This document shows, in pieces, positions 24,519 through 35,927 of a DNA stretch of 64,000 bases. Each line of letters opens with the position of its first letter. The first letter of the stretch is position 1. The notes under the pieces were generated by a model. It saw only the letters and a list, made by a program, of their open reading frames with translations, did no database searches and had not been told where the DNA came from. Source of the DNA: Laetiporus sulphureus 93-53 (taxonomy: Eukaryota > Basidiomycota > Agaricomycetes > Polyporales > Laetiporaceae); assembly GCF_001632365.1 (NCBI RefSeq), contig NW_024468554.1, positions 277,648 through 341,647 of the forward strand, in the 5' to 3' direction. Both the position numbers and the translations under genes were made by a program.

Positions 24519-26035
24519 TCATTCTGCCGGGTTCGCCTGCAACCGCCGCTCAAAGAACGCTCTTATATCCTCCTCAGTCACTTCTCTGTCCTCCTCCGCA
24601 AACGGACGAAGGTGATTCATCAGCTCATCTCTGCAGTCGGCCAAATCCAGGACCCGAGAAAGTGAGCCAGAGCATTTTTCGCTGAAGTAAGAGCCACGTA
24701 CCGCATAGTGTTGAACGCGCGGATCCCCTCTATCGCCCTGTCACGCGGGAGGCGCTGCAGCGCACGCAGGCCGAGCTCCTCCAGTGTCAGTTCTATTAGT
24801 GAGATGCAGTCAGAAATATGTCGTAATATATTGATTGTCTAGAAGCAAAGACGTACTCGAGTCTGGGTCTTCCGGCGGTTCGTAAGTCTCCTCTTCCGCA
24901 AGAAGGTAAGAGTGGTTTTCGAGTGAAGGCAAGCACTGCGATGTAAGTCATCAATCAGGTTGGAGAAGTAAGATCTAAAGTGCAAAGAACGTACTGCCGG
25001 GCACTTGCACCAACGCTCCCGAAAGCCTTCCGTGAGAAAGATGTCGCCTTTTCCAAGCGAATCGTCAGAAGCAGCCGTATCTGATTCAGACAGTAGACGG
25101 CTGATGATATCCTGAGCAACTGGATTCGGAGGCGGCGCCAGGCACGGTGAAGAGGCGGCTCCCTTCGTTTCCGGCTCGGGAGAGACACGCGCTCGTTTCG
25201 CCTCAGGGACACTAGCAGGGTCAGCGGAATGCGTCCTCTTCTCCCCAACCTCGCTCTCTCTTTCTTGGATATTTACCGTCTCATCTTGAGAATCTTGTCG
25301 GCCTATAACTTTCCATGGTCCCTCTGGGTTGTCCCGTATTACCATTAACACGCCAGGCGTGCCAGCGTACCGCCTAAGTATCGGAATCTCGCGTACGCAA
25401 GCACTGCAGACCAGGCTGTCGTAGTCATCCGCACTGACGAGCGGCGGAGGAAGACCGGATGTCGACGCCTCAGAGACCGCGTCATCTCCCTCGCGTGCCT
25501 CGTTTTCAGCAACTTGTGGACTTGGCTCACGTGAAAGAGGTCGCTCTCGTAGGTTCAGACACGACTCGTGGAACCAGTCCTGCATCGCGTGTTGTGAGCC
25601 ATCGCATTACCTGCACCGGACAGTGCGCACCTCACAGGCAAGACACTGGATCATCGTCTCGCGCTCCTTGTATGCATCGTACGGCCTCCCACAGCGGCAA
25701 AATACCCCTTGAAAGTTCTGGCCATAAAGGTTCTCCGTATTCCGCTCCTCGAGCGCCTTGTGCAGTGTACAGGGATGCAGGAGCGCCTGGGTCGGGCAGT
25801 CGCAGCGGAAGTGGCGCTTTGGAAACAGCTCGAGCTGCTCGTGTTCACTGTGGCAGGCTATCGAGCAGGCGGAGCAGATCCCGCGGGGTTCCTTGCAGGT
25901 TAAGCAGAGATAGACTGCCTGGCGGATAGGCCCGAGTGGGTAAGTGCATTGCGAGAATTGGTGAGGCAGGGCCTCGGAGGCGGCTTCGAGGAGAGCACTC
26001 TGAGCGTCGAGAACCGAGGCAATGGTTTGCGACAT
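24519..26035 (-). CDS. UBR7: UBR7/Mlo2-type protein: UBR box plus PHD finger
   Basis: Putative N-recognin-class E3 ubiquitin ligase. In animals UBR7 acts on histone H2B. Exons 26035-25631, 25579-24995, 24935-24857, 24792-24702 and 24630-24519 give 423 aa. Residues about 40-115 form the Cys/His-rich UBR zinc fold (CLTCKEPRGICSACSIACH, then HFRCDCP). FCRCGRPYD...MIQCLACE joined to DWFHESCL across intron 1 makes the PHD-like finger. A variable acidic region with a KRTHS...PEAKRARV nuclear signal follows. The C-terminal part has the family run CLPSLENHSYLLAEEETYE and an all-helical tail ending QANPAE. The joins restore these motifs in frame. It shares an upstream region of about 580 bp with the divergent oxoprolinase-type gene. 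Confidence 0.93.
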
Positions 26036-26612
26036 GATGAAAGTTCTTTTTGCGAGGCTAAGACAGTCAGAGAAAGACAAAATACAGTATTTTCATGCGG
26101 GAGACGGTGAATCTGAGCCAGAGTTGAGGTTGCCTCAATGCTTGAGGAAAACGAAGCTCGAAAGATCTGTTCAGCCGTGAGCAAGGAGGCGCGCGACCAA
26201 TATGATCATTGTCACGGGAGCTATGACTTCAATTTCTCCCTTTCACGATTCATTAGCATTTCTGAGCGAGGCTTGTCCGCCTTGCCATCTCAGAAAACAT
26301 CGCTGATCGCATGAACAGTGGCATCGACGCTACATAAATTGCATCTTCCGTCGCTTTCAATTTCTCATTTTCATGCTCATTTCTCGTTATCGCCACTGCT
26401 CAGAACGGCGATCAAGTCCGTCTAGATCTCCTGATCCGCAGGAACGGTGTGCGATCTAAACTCCGTGTGTACCTTTCACGACATGATAGCACTGGCAGAA
26501 GATAGCTAAATCATTGCACTCTGTGACTCGATGCCTTTACCCCTTTCTCGACGACATATAAGCTTTTGCCTTCCTCGTACTTGTTGGACGATCTTGAACA
26601 GTTTTCACCGCC
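26036..26612. promoter_or_regulatory. Divergent promoter region between UBR7 and the HyuB gene
   Basis: 577 bp between two divergent start codons. A CATATAA box at about 26554-26560 lies some 55 bp upstream of the plus-strand ATG. No coding sequence for a hydantoinase-A domain was found here, which matters for interpreting the next gene. Confidence 0.5.
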
Positions 26613-28898
26613 ATGTCTTCTCAGCCAAACTACAAAAAGGCGGATCCTATACTGCTGACGCTCTTCGCCAACCGGTTCATGAGCGTCGCAGAGGCCATGG
26701 GCCGCTCGCTGCAGCAGACTGCCATCAGCACGAACATCAAGGAGCGGTTGGATTTCTCCTGTGCGCTGTTTGCCCCGGATGGCGATCTCGTGGCCAATGC
26801 GCCGTTCATCCCTATCCATCTGGGATCCATGAGCTTGTGAGTTTCGCTTCTGAGACCAATGACTAGCCGTCGGACCTTTCAATGCCATGTTTGTTGTATG
26901 ATCGCTGCAACGGTTCGCGATCATGTAGAAAGTGTTACATAGGCACTATAAGCCTTATTGTGGTGGTTTCAGGATTCCTTGCCCTTCGTTGCTCCATGAT
27001 CCACAAAACGTGACTGACAACGTCCAGTGCCGTCAAGTATCAGATGAACCTATACGGAAAGAACCTCAAGCCAGGCGACGTGCTAATGACGAACTCGCCC
27101 TTTGCCGGAGGCTCGTACGTGCTCATCTCCCTCTGTATCTCCTCATCTCGCTGACGGAATCCACTAGCCACCTACCAGACATCACGATCATCTCGCCTGT
27201 CTTCGACATCAAGACCAACCAGATCATTTTCTTCACCGCTTCACGAGGGCACCATGCCGACATCGGCGGTATCTTGCCCGGCTCCATGCCGCCCACTTCG
27301 ACGAATATCTTCGAGGAGGGTGCCAATATCGTCAGCTTCAAGATCGTCAGCGAGGGCGTGTATGACCACGATGGGCTCGTTGATTACATGGTCAACAAAC
27401 CCGCACAGTACCCCGGTAGCTCGGGTTGCAGAAACCTGAGGGACGTCGAGAGTGATTTGAAGGCCCAAATTGCCGCGAACCACAAGGGCATCCAGCTCAT
27501 TCAAGCGAGTCAGTAATTTTTCCTCCAACTCGCAGATGACAGCTTATAGTTGGTAGTTGTCGATGATTACGGCTTGGAGACCGTACAAGAATACATGTTC
27601 CACATCCGCTCCAACGCCGAGAAATCTGTGCGCATGCTGCTTAAGGACGTCGCCAAGCGTGCCGGGTCAAACACCCTCAGCGCGGTCGATCACCTCGACG
27701 ACGGCTCTCCTGTGCGTATCCTCCCCGCGGCCTCAGTTCTCACTTCACAGAACACTCCTCCTGCAGATCCAACTCAAAGTCGTGATTAACGAACAGGATG
27801 GCTCTGCAGTGCTCGACTTTGCGGGAACGGGCTGCGAGGTCCGGGGCAACCTCAACGCGCCCATCTCGGTCGTGCACTCCGCGGTGATCTACTGTATGCG
27901 CTCGATGCTCAACCAAGACATCCCGCTCAACGCGGGCTGCCTCGTCCCTGTCACGGTCAAGATTCCCCAGGGCTCGCTTCTCTCGCCGAGCCATACGGCG
28001 GCGGTGTGTGGCGGGAATGTATTGACGAGCCAGCGGCTGGTCGATGTGGTGTTGAAGGCGTTCCATGCATGTGCTGCTAGTCAGGGTTGCACGAAGTGAG
28101 TGCAGATCATATTTGTACCGAGTGCGACGTTGAGCGACTACCGTAGCAACCTGACGTTCGGCACGGGGGGCAAAGACAAGGACGGGAACAACGTCGTCGG
28201 CTGGGGCTACTACGAGGTACATCTCCGTTCTTACGCTCATACCCGTTTCTCACCGCTTGCCGATAGACCATCGCAGGTGGCTCCGGTGCCGGACCCGGCT
28301 GGCACGGCACCTCGGGCGTGCACACGCACATAACGAACACGCGCATCGGCGACGTCGAGATCCTCGAGCGGCGCTACCCCGTCCTCGTCCATCAATTCGG
28401 CCTCCGCGCGGGCTCCGGCGGAAAGGGCAAGTGGAACGGCGGCGACGGTGTCGTGCGCGAGCTCGAGTTCACCGAGGGCCTTCAGGTCTCGATGCTCTCC
28501 GAGGTGTGTTCTCCCCCCTCTTCTTCTGCCGACGTTCCTCACCTCTCACATCCTTGTAGCGCCGCACCCGCCAGCCGTACGGCATGGAGGGCGGCGAGCC
28601 GGGCGCGATGGGGCGCAACACATGGGTGAAGCAGCCGCGCAGGGAGGACGGCGACCTTCCCGAAGACTACGACGAGGCGCATTCGCGCCCGTTGCAGCCG
28701 CGCAAGGTCAATATCGGCGGGAAGGCGACGGTGTGGATGGGCAAGGGCGATCGGCTGCTGATCGAGACGCCGGGCGCGGGTGCATGGGGTGCGCCGGATC
28801 CAAGCTACGAGCACGGGGACCCGGATCACAGCCATGTGAAGGCGTGGGCGCCGAGGGGTAGTCTGGCAGAGAGGGAGGCAGCGCAGGCGGCGTTCTGA
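26613..28898 (+). CDS. Hydantoinase B / 5-oxoprolinase C-terminal-type protein
   Basis: Eight exons: 26613-26836, 27028-27114, 27168-27508, 27557-27711, 27767-28095, 28147-28216, 28267-28503 and 28560-28898, giving 593 aa. The whole product is a HyuB domain as found in the C-terminal half of eukaryotic 5-oxoprolinase. Runs include [62 protein letters not shown] and [14 protein letters not shown]. All splice joins restore conserved motifs. Full 5-oxoprolinase, which hydrolyses 5-oxo-L-proline with ATP in the glutathione cycle, is about 1280 aa. Its ATP-binding HyuA half is absent here and upstream. The protein is therefore a stand-alone B subunit, or the product of a truncated or split gene with its own start. 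The first intron (191 nt) is long for this window. Confidence 0.9.
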
Positions 28899-29880
28899 GT
28901 GGGGTGGAGTAAACAAGAATTTGCAGAGTATATGAATTCGGAAGTGAGACACATGTATTCGAAGTAAGTTGGAATGTTTTAAACTGATACAGAAGTAGCC
29001 TTGCATAAATTGAATTGACTGCTAATCGAATCAATCAGGAATTCTGACATGTTTTGGGAGCTTTGGGAGCGCAATGATGTTCCTTTGCCTGTTCACCGAG
29101 CCTTCGTAGTCTATTAAACATTGAAGCGCTCATTATTGGTGCGCGCTTTGCGTGGGATGAATCAGCACAATTGCCAGGTGTCGTAACGACCGGACGACGT
29201 CGTTACAACGCATCACTAGTACTACTTATTACAGCTTCCATGCAAAGGTCGCCTATTTCACTCCGCCGAAGACTGAAAACTGCCCATCATCATCCGGTTT
29301 TCAAGTGATAGCAGGTGATGATCAGTGCTGAGACTGGAATGGTCGGAAATTTCTACATGAAGAGTCCACATGGTGCAGCAGTGAGTTGTTCCCTTAACTC
29401 ATCGTTGCTACAGTAGACTCTGATTTCATTGCAGTTGACTGCAGCGGCACCGCGTGTGGCCAATTTGCTCGGATCCAGGCTTGCATCGTCCGCCTTTGCA
29501 TTCTATCTTCAGTTGTCTCGATTCGCATGGATTAAATTGAGTCACAACCATTCATCATCTACCGCTGCCATTCTCTGGTGCATGTCAGCGGGCATCATGA
29601 ACACGCCAACCGGCATGTACAGGCTTGTGTCGCAAGGCACGTCCGTTCTCGAATCTCGATGTCGTCGCTCACAGCATCGTTCTGCATTGGTGACCATGTG
29701 CCGTCCTCCACTGCCCATGGCCGACCGTACGCGTCACCTTAGATGCCGAGCGAGGAAAAGCAATTGGAATTAGGTCGAATTTGACTAAGCGGAACGTCCG
29801 CAGCACTACGTGGTGTCCACTTATGGTATGTCATACCGAATATAGTAGAATCCGGCTGAATCTCGCAGCCACTGCGCAGC
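28899..29880. other. Intergenic, no gene seen
   Basis: HyuB gene 3' flank and distal upstream region of PB1 gene B. Only short unsupported ORFs. Confidence 0.4.
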
Positions 29881-29915
29881 ATTTCGGTGTGACTCCAGAA
29901 GGGCTGTCTTTCAGC

Positions 29916-29922
29916 TATATAA
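29916..29922 (+). promoter_or_regulatory. TATA box of PB1 gene B
   Basis: TATATAA about 35 bp upstream of the ATG at 29956, inside a block (about 29875-29955) conserved with the PB1 gene A promoter. Confidence 0.7.
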
Positions 29923-29955
29923 ACCGGGCAATTTCAGTCGACCCCCCATCGAATC

Positions 29956-31023
29956 ATGTCTTCCAACAACAACCTTCAGGTAAAGCTTACTCGCCCTCCC
30001 AGCGGTCCCATCCGCAGGATTGTCTTCACCGAACTGCCCTCCTGGGCTGAGCTCTCCGCCCGCATTGAGTCCTTGTACGACATTCCCCGCGCTGATATCG
30101 CTGTCTCGTATGTCGACAACGAGGACGATGAGATTACACTCAACTCTGAGGAGGAGCTGCAGGACCTCTACCGCACCCTTCCCGCTCCCGATGAGAATAA
30201 GGAGCGGTTGATTCGCTTCAACGTCCATGAGCTGCGCAGGGGCGATAAGGAGTCCGAGGATGGCGACGTCGACCCCACTGTCGCTCTCGCGAACGACGTT
30301 GCTACACTCATCGCGTCTATCACCGCCGTCGTCATTTCGCACCCTGAGATCGTAGACGGCATGCACAATGTCATGCGCAATGCCGTAAACGGTGCGCAAG
30401 GCCCCTCACCCTTCGCCTTCGGTCGCCACCACGGTCATCACGGCCGTGGCTTTGGTATGTTTTCGCGCGGAGGTGGTCACCACGGCGGGCGCGGTGGCTT
30501 CATGAACGGGGGCAGAGGACGTGCGTGGGCTCATCGCAGCCCTCCGGGCCACCGACACCACTCGGCATCGCCTGGCCCTCATGCTCAAGGTTCCCCTGCC
30601 GGCTCGCCGCCGCACTCACCAGCACCTCGGGAGCGTTCTCTTCCTCCCCCTGGCGAACACCGTCATGGCGGCCGCGGCGGCCACCACCACTTTCATCACG
30701 ATGCACGCGGCCCATCTCCCTCAGGCATCGACCATGACCACCGCGGCCGCGGTCGGTTCCGTGCTTCCTCGTGGGACCATTTGAGCGACGAATTTCCCTT
30801 TTCCCACCACCATCGAGGACATCGTCACTTCGGCGTCGATAAGGGAGGATTTGGAGGGCATCCGCACGGCCCGCCGCGGTATCCTGGGATGTGGGACCCT
30901 GAGGCACGCCTGCACGGCTTACCGCCGCACGCCTTCGGTCACGGTCACCGTTCGCGCGGGGGATGGGGCTTGTGGGGTGACGTTTTCGGTGATCTTGAGA
31001 AAGGATACGATTCTGAGTTCTGA
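29956..31023 (+). CDS. PB1-domain protein with Gly/His/Arg-rich tail, copy B
   Basis: Single exon, 355 aa. It matches copy A closely over the PB1 domain (residues 1-95, acidic motif YVDNEDDEITLNSEEEL) and the hydrophobic segment VATLIASITAVVISHPEI. The tail has the same composition but diverged order, with HGHHGRGFG blocks, PPGHRHHS and a final GWGLWGDVFG...DSEF. Conservation is high in the ordered part, while the repeats have drifted. Both copies keep open frames and a TATA box, so both are probably expressed. It ends 463 bp from the convergent DUF6533 gene B. Confidence 0.85.
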   Translation: MSSNNNLQVKLTRPPSGPIRRIVFTELPSWAELSARIESLYDIPRADIAVSYVDNEDDEITLNSEEELQDLYRTLPAPDENKERLIRFNVHELRRGDKESEDGDVDPTVALANDVATLIASITAVVISHPEIVDGMHNVMRNAVNGAQGPSPFAFGRHHGHHGRGFGMFSRGGGHHGGRGGFMNGGRGRAWAHRSPPGHRHHSASPGPHAQGSPAGSPPHSPAPRERSLPPPGEHRHGGRGGHHHFHHDARGPSPSGIDHDHRGRGRFRASSWDHLSDEFPFSHHHRGHRHFGVDKGGFGGHPHGPPRYPGMWDPEARLHGLPPHAFGHGHRSRGGWGLWGDVFGDLEKGYDSEF

Positions 31024-31485
31024 TCGTCATAACCTTCACAAATATGAGATAACATCCCTGGATGTTAGTGTAAGAGATGGGTTTGAGATGTTATAGCTAG
31101 GTAGAGAAAAACGTATCGCACATCGGTGTATAGGAAAATTAGGTCTATACTCGTTCATATACATTGGCCTGTGCCTTCAAAAATTATAAATTGCGCATGC
31201 CGCATATCTAGAGTGAATAATGCTTCAGACAATGATCCGAGACGCGTCGGAGAACGTTGAGGCGTCTTTCGATTCCATCCGCTACGCTTGTCTTCGTGTG
31301 TACTCATGGCGTGACTTTGGTGATCCAAGAAGGATAAAACATCGTATCAACTACATATGTACGAAGACTGGCAAATGATGATACGTTTATAATACGATAC
31401 AGAGAGAGACAGATAGGCTACAGTGGCAGAATCATCGCAAGCGACCAGAAATCTCGATTATAGTCAACATATCAAAAGAATCTAT
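31024..31485. other. Convergent intergenic region
   Basis: Tail-to-tail gap between PB1-B and DUF6533-B. No feature seen beyond probable 3' UTRs. Confidence 0.4.
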
Positions 31486-33208
31486 TCAAGAGAAGCACCA
31501 GCATTCCTTTCTTCCCTCTGAATTCCGAGCCTGCTCGACATCCGTTCCATGATTACTGCAGTGGTCAATTCCAATATGCACGCCTTGCTCACACTCGACC
31601 CGATCATCCTCTCTTGCACGCGTTGATACTCGCGCTGCCGGCTCGGGCACTGCCAGAGTATTTGGATGGAAGATCACGGTCGACAGGTGGGAATATGTGG
31701 ACGGCATTTCTTCATCGATGTAAGATGCGTCGTCTGAGGCCAGTGGGTCTTCCGTGGAGAAATGAACCTCGCGTATCTTGAGCATGAACCGGGAAATGAT
31801 GATAATCATGCTTCTACTCGTTTGACGTCAGTACGTAGAGGTGTGTGCGGAAAAATGGTTACCCACGACGGGATAAATTGTTCTAGAAAGTCGATGTCCT
31901 AGCCACAAAAACGGCATTCAGTGTCTTGGTAACGTTTGCGAATTTTGCGTGAGACATACGTAGATGTAGAATATCACAGTATGAGATACATTCAGCGCAA
32001 GGAGAAACCTAGCATGGCTGGTCATGGACCGCATATATTGACTCTGATCTGATTATGCTCACAAGAAATACAGAGACCCTAAATAGACTGGTTAGTTGTG
32101 CTCCGTATACATACAATCGTGCACCTACCGTCCCGAAGAAGGAGTTTTGATAAGGAGGTTTTGACATTTGAATCATTTCTCGGCAGGAGTACATGGTATG
32201 TGCAATACCAAGTTGCAGATAGAACCATGAGATCGGACAGTATGCTGGACACCCGAGTGGCAATGAGCACTGTCAGCATTCGGATAGTTTGTAAGCGTCC
32301 GACAGACTGAAAGCATCGTGGCTACCTCTTTGTGGCAACGAGTCAGCAACGTCCATCTGAATATTTGTGAGATAACTACCGTTTGATATTTGCGGAAGAC
32401 GTAGATAAATGTGGTGTTGTCAGCCAGAGCGACACTATCTGATCCGGGTTACACGATTGCTTGGTTGCAAACCACTTCGAAAATCTAGTGAGCGATGGAA
32501 AGCGTGATGGATTATACCTGGACATCTGTGCTTACAACGTTCGCAAGGAACGGGACTAGACTAGTTCCTAATGCTAGTGCTGTCCAGCTCCAGGCACGTT
32601 CGCTCACAGCGTAAACGCGGAGAGCTGAAAATGCTGGAAACATCCCAAGTTAGAAAGCTATCATGCAGTGCACGTATCTAAGGCTCACCTGCCCATATGA
32701 TGTACGGCACTGAGCCCAGTAAAATCGCCATGATGTTGATCACATTACAAACTTCAACCATGTCTGAGTCAACAGAACGCTGATGCTTGACAAAAGTAAC
32801 AGCGAAGAATTACTAAAACAGGACACATCTGGAGGTGAGTATTGCTGGATGACCTACAACGATGTACCCGAAGAATATCCAGGTTGACCCGGTTGCAATG
32901 GCACCGCACCATAGTGCGAAGCGGTTCGAAAAGAACAGGATCGCCGACTTTGAAGGTGGACCATTCCAAAAGTGTTGAACTTCTTGTCCGAACGTGAGAC
33001 CGTAATCGTATAGCAGTACAGCTGTTAATCAGCGCATTCATGAGTTGCAAGTTCTGTGACTCTTAGAAAATCGTCAAAACACTCACTCGTGATCGCTGCT
33101 TGGCAGAAAGCTGTCGCGAAGCTGTCAGCCCAGATGTGAGCCTGAGACAATCATCGACATGCCAGAGATGATGATGTCTTACGCTTGGTCTACAGCAGAG
33201 TCTGTCAT
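31486..33208 (-). CDS. DUF6533-type multi-pass membrane protein, copy B
   Basis: The start at 33208 gives MTDSAVDQA, which splices to FATAFCQAAIT and then to VLLYDYGLTFGQEVQHFW, the DUF6533 signature. The next exon, VINIMAILLGSVPYIIWA, joins FSALRVYAVSERAWSW and TSLVPFLANV (about 32640-32540). A later exon carries SSILSDLMVLSATWY...LLLRDG (about 32275-32140). VSVFLRFLLALNVSHTVIFYIY, DIDFLEQFIPSW and IIIISRFMLKIREVHF follow, then a polar tail to 31486. About seven helices are expected. Several runs (FSALRVYA, LLLRDG) match copy A almost exactly. The exact borders of the middle exons are approximate. Confidence 0.75.
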
Positions 33209-35307
33209 CGAGCCAACGTCGGGGCATTCAAAAAGTTAATAGACGAGCCTTCGAGCCTTCGACGTCCTTCATATGCATTCTTATAGTCTCCATTTGACGC
33301 AGAGAGAGAATACCGGAACATTCTTGAGCGGTCTCGCGGGCGGTGAGGTGCTGGCGGAACTCGCCAAACTCTGCTGACGTGATATTGACCGGGTTTCCTG
33401 TGGCACAGTCCGTTCTGATGTAGATCATGGATGGCGCTGATGCACCGGTTGCCTCTGTTGTTCTAACGCTATTCGGTTGCGGCCGTGGTTGCATGTGGCG
33501 ATCAGACGTGAGCAGTGGGCATCGAATAATGTCAATGATACTCACGAACCTGCCTAGGAATCCAGTCGGTGAAGGAGGCTATACGAGGACGACTTTGGCG
33601 ATAGACCTAACGATGTCGCGAACAACTTTCTGGCAGCTCGTGTGAGACAGTTGGTGAGATCGTTACGATGAGTGAAAATGATCATCACCGGAAGAGATCA
33701 TAGTGATCGTGATGGAACCACATGTTCATCTCAAAAAGCCGAAGTCCCGACTACATTTGCATTGTTGCACCGCATGACTTCGTGGAGAACGCACAGCAAA
33801 TGTCCTATCTTCTCCTTTTGCATGACAAAAGCCTCCCGACAGAAGACATGCGCGTGGTTCTACGCCAATTAGCCTCTTCTTTGCATGTGGTGTGGATTGA
33901 TTGAACTGACAGAATGCACAAACGTTCCCTCGCCTCATCACTTCATGGACAATGGACGGCCTGAAACACCCCACTTGATAGAGTTCACTTCAGCATGCGT
34001 TCAATAGTACAAGGTGCAGCATGATGTCTCAAACCGCTGACTTGTTGGCATCGACAACCGGTAAGCTGCAAAAAAATGGATGTTGAAAATGTCGGCTTTT
34101 ATATCAAGAACTACTCTCTATAGCTTTGTGATGCGGGCAAGCCAGAAAGCCGGACGGGCATCGAGGTCTCGACATGCGAGTAGAGCACGTGACCCTCACC
34201 AAACACTACGGTGACCTACCGGCGTGCACCCTGCCCTTCCTACCCTATTCTACGCTCCACATCTTGTGCATATTTCAGTGTCGTAGATTGCACCACGATC
34301 TCTTCCTGTATATAATGACGGGTTGAGAGTATGATTTCGTAAAAATGAAATAGAGCACGTGATCGCGTCATAAACAACGGATAGGCGCTGCGCGGTGATT
34401 CCTCTTCCGACTCACTATGTACGGCAGCGGGCCTCCTGAGAACTCTGACCGTCTCTAAACTAGGTATGCACCAGAAATACAAAGTGCTCTCTGAAGCATG
34501 CAGCTCATTGCCTGAGATGCGAGACGCGGCGATACGCATAACATGCCTGCTGGACCAAAGTGACAACTATTTGCGTTTGATTCTGAAGTATTTGCTCCCA
34601 TTTCACGTTGGTAGAAAGCTGCTGTCGAGCTAGCGACACCGCGACTTTCCTCTCCCGCTCTCTTATGAGATGGCAGCCTAACTTTCATCCCTATTGGGAC
34701 CACGAAGATTATCGACTCGAGCTCATTGTGCGGCTGTACAGAGCTCCGCGGTGACTTCAGGTACGTCTAGTTTTTGGAGATAGGCACTTACGTTGGTTGA
34801 GTTACTGACAATGTAACGTGGGATTAATGCCTTGCATTCGAGTTATGCCGAGTTGATGCCTGCGATCCTCCACATATCTCATTTCAATCGCGGAGCCACA
34901 TATATGCATGACAATCTCCGCATGATATTTGAGGTCCATAGAATCTGCGGCGCCATGACCGGGCTTTTGCGATTCTGCTGACGCAGAGCGGGTCTCATCC
35001 CGATCAATTTTCAGCATGATCTGTTCTGCACTCGAGGCCGACTTAACGATTGTAAACTAGTTTCGAGCTGCGCGAAACTAATAATAGCATATAGCGAGAA
35101 GGATACGTCCAACGCGATTGGCAGCGTGGTGAAACGGATGAGAGGTCGCGGCTAGTTTGTCGACTTCAAGCGACAAAGGGCTAAGGTGCCATCGGGGTGC
35201 TCATGAGGCCGATAGATTTGGGATTAGGCAGAATAACTGGCGTCATACAAGAGGTATCTACTGGTAACATTGTTCGATTGAAACATCCTTCTTCATCGCT
35301 CTTTCAC
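33209..35307. other. Gene-poor tract with one unexplained minus-strand ORF
   Basis: A 105-codon minus-strand ORF at 33228-33545 abuts the DUF6533-B start and has no frame-shadow explanation (PSMIYIRTDCATG, LTARETAQECSG). It could be an exon of an undetected gene or an upstream ORF. A plus-strand ORF at 33722-33904 and a minus-strand ORF at 34802-35017 are similarly unassigned. No repeats were recognised. Confidence 0.3.
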
Positions 35308-35927
35308 TCAGCCAATTGTCCGGTACGCATGATCGCCACCTCGTTGACGTTCAGCATCCTGCGAGCCTTCTGGCGCAATAGTCGATGCCTCAGCGTACTT
35401 GTCGCTGTCCGTGGGGTGTGAAGAGTCGGCCACGCCCGGCGGCATGGATGCGTGCTGGTTGTCGTTGCTTTGCATAACCATGTCGTCCGTGGCACCAGCC
35501 TTCTTCTGGTCCTCGTCGACGGTCTCGAATGGATTCTATCCGGTGTCAGCAAAGGAAATTGTGATGCAAATATATCCTGTGAGTAACTCACGTTGCGATT
35601 CTCCTCTTCCTCATGCTTTTTCTTCAATTCACCCGTACGCATCATGCGCCCACGCTCGGCCACGTCGGGCTTATGCAGGATCTTTCCCTTGACCTCCTCC
35701 TTGAAGCCTACGATCTTATCTTCGGTGGTCTATCGAAGATAAGCGTCAATTTCTTGAGCGTCCTGTGGAGAAATCGATGAACGTACCACGCCTCTGCCAT
35801 ATTCAGGCCCGAGACCGACAGCACCCGCATGTCTCTGCTCAGGGTAGTCATTACCTGCCACCCCTGTGACCGACGACTGCGCGTCGTTGCTCGCGGTTGG
35901 TTCTAGAGATCCGGTGGTGGGTGCCAT
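35308..35927 (-). CDS. Small hydrophilic protein, CsbD-like motif
   Basis: Exons 35927-35787, 35729-35592 and 35535-35308 give 168 aa, with clean GT-AG joins that keep one frame. The product is highly polar and lacks membrane segments or a signal peptide. The middle exon, DKIVGFKEEVKGKILHKPD, resembles the amphipathic KxxGxxKExxGK units of CsbD/LEA-type stress proteins. This is similarity by eye only. The tail is rich in Asp/Glu/Gln/Asn and is probably disordered. A TATA-like TATATAAG lies about 95 bp upstream on the minus strand (about 36020). No partner genes adjoin it. A soluble stress or scaffold protein is one guess. The function is unknown. Confidence 0.65.
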
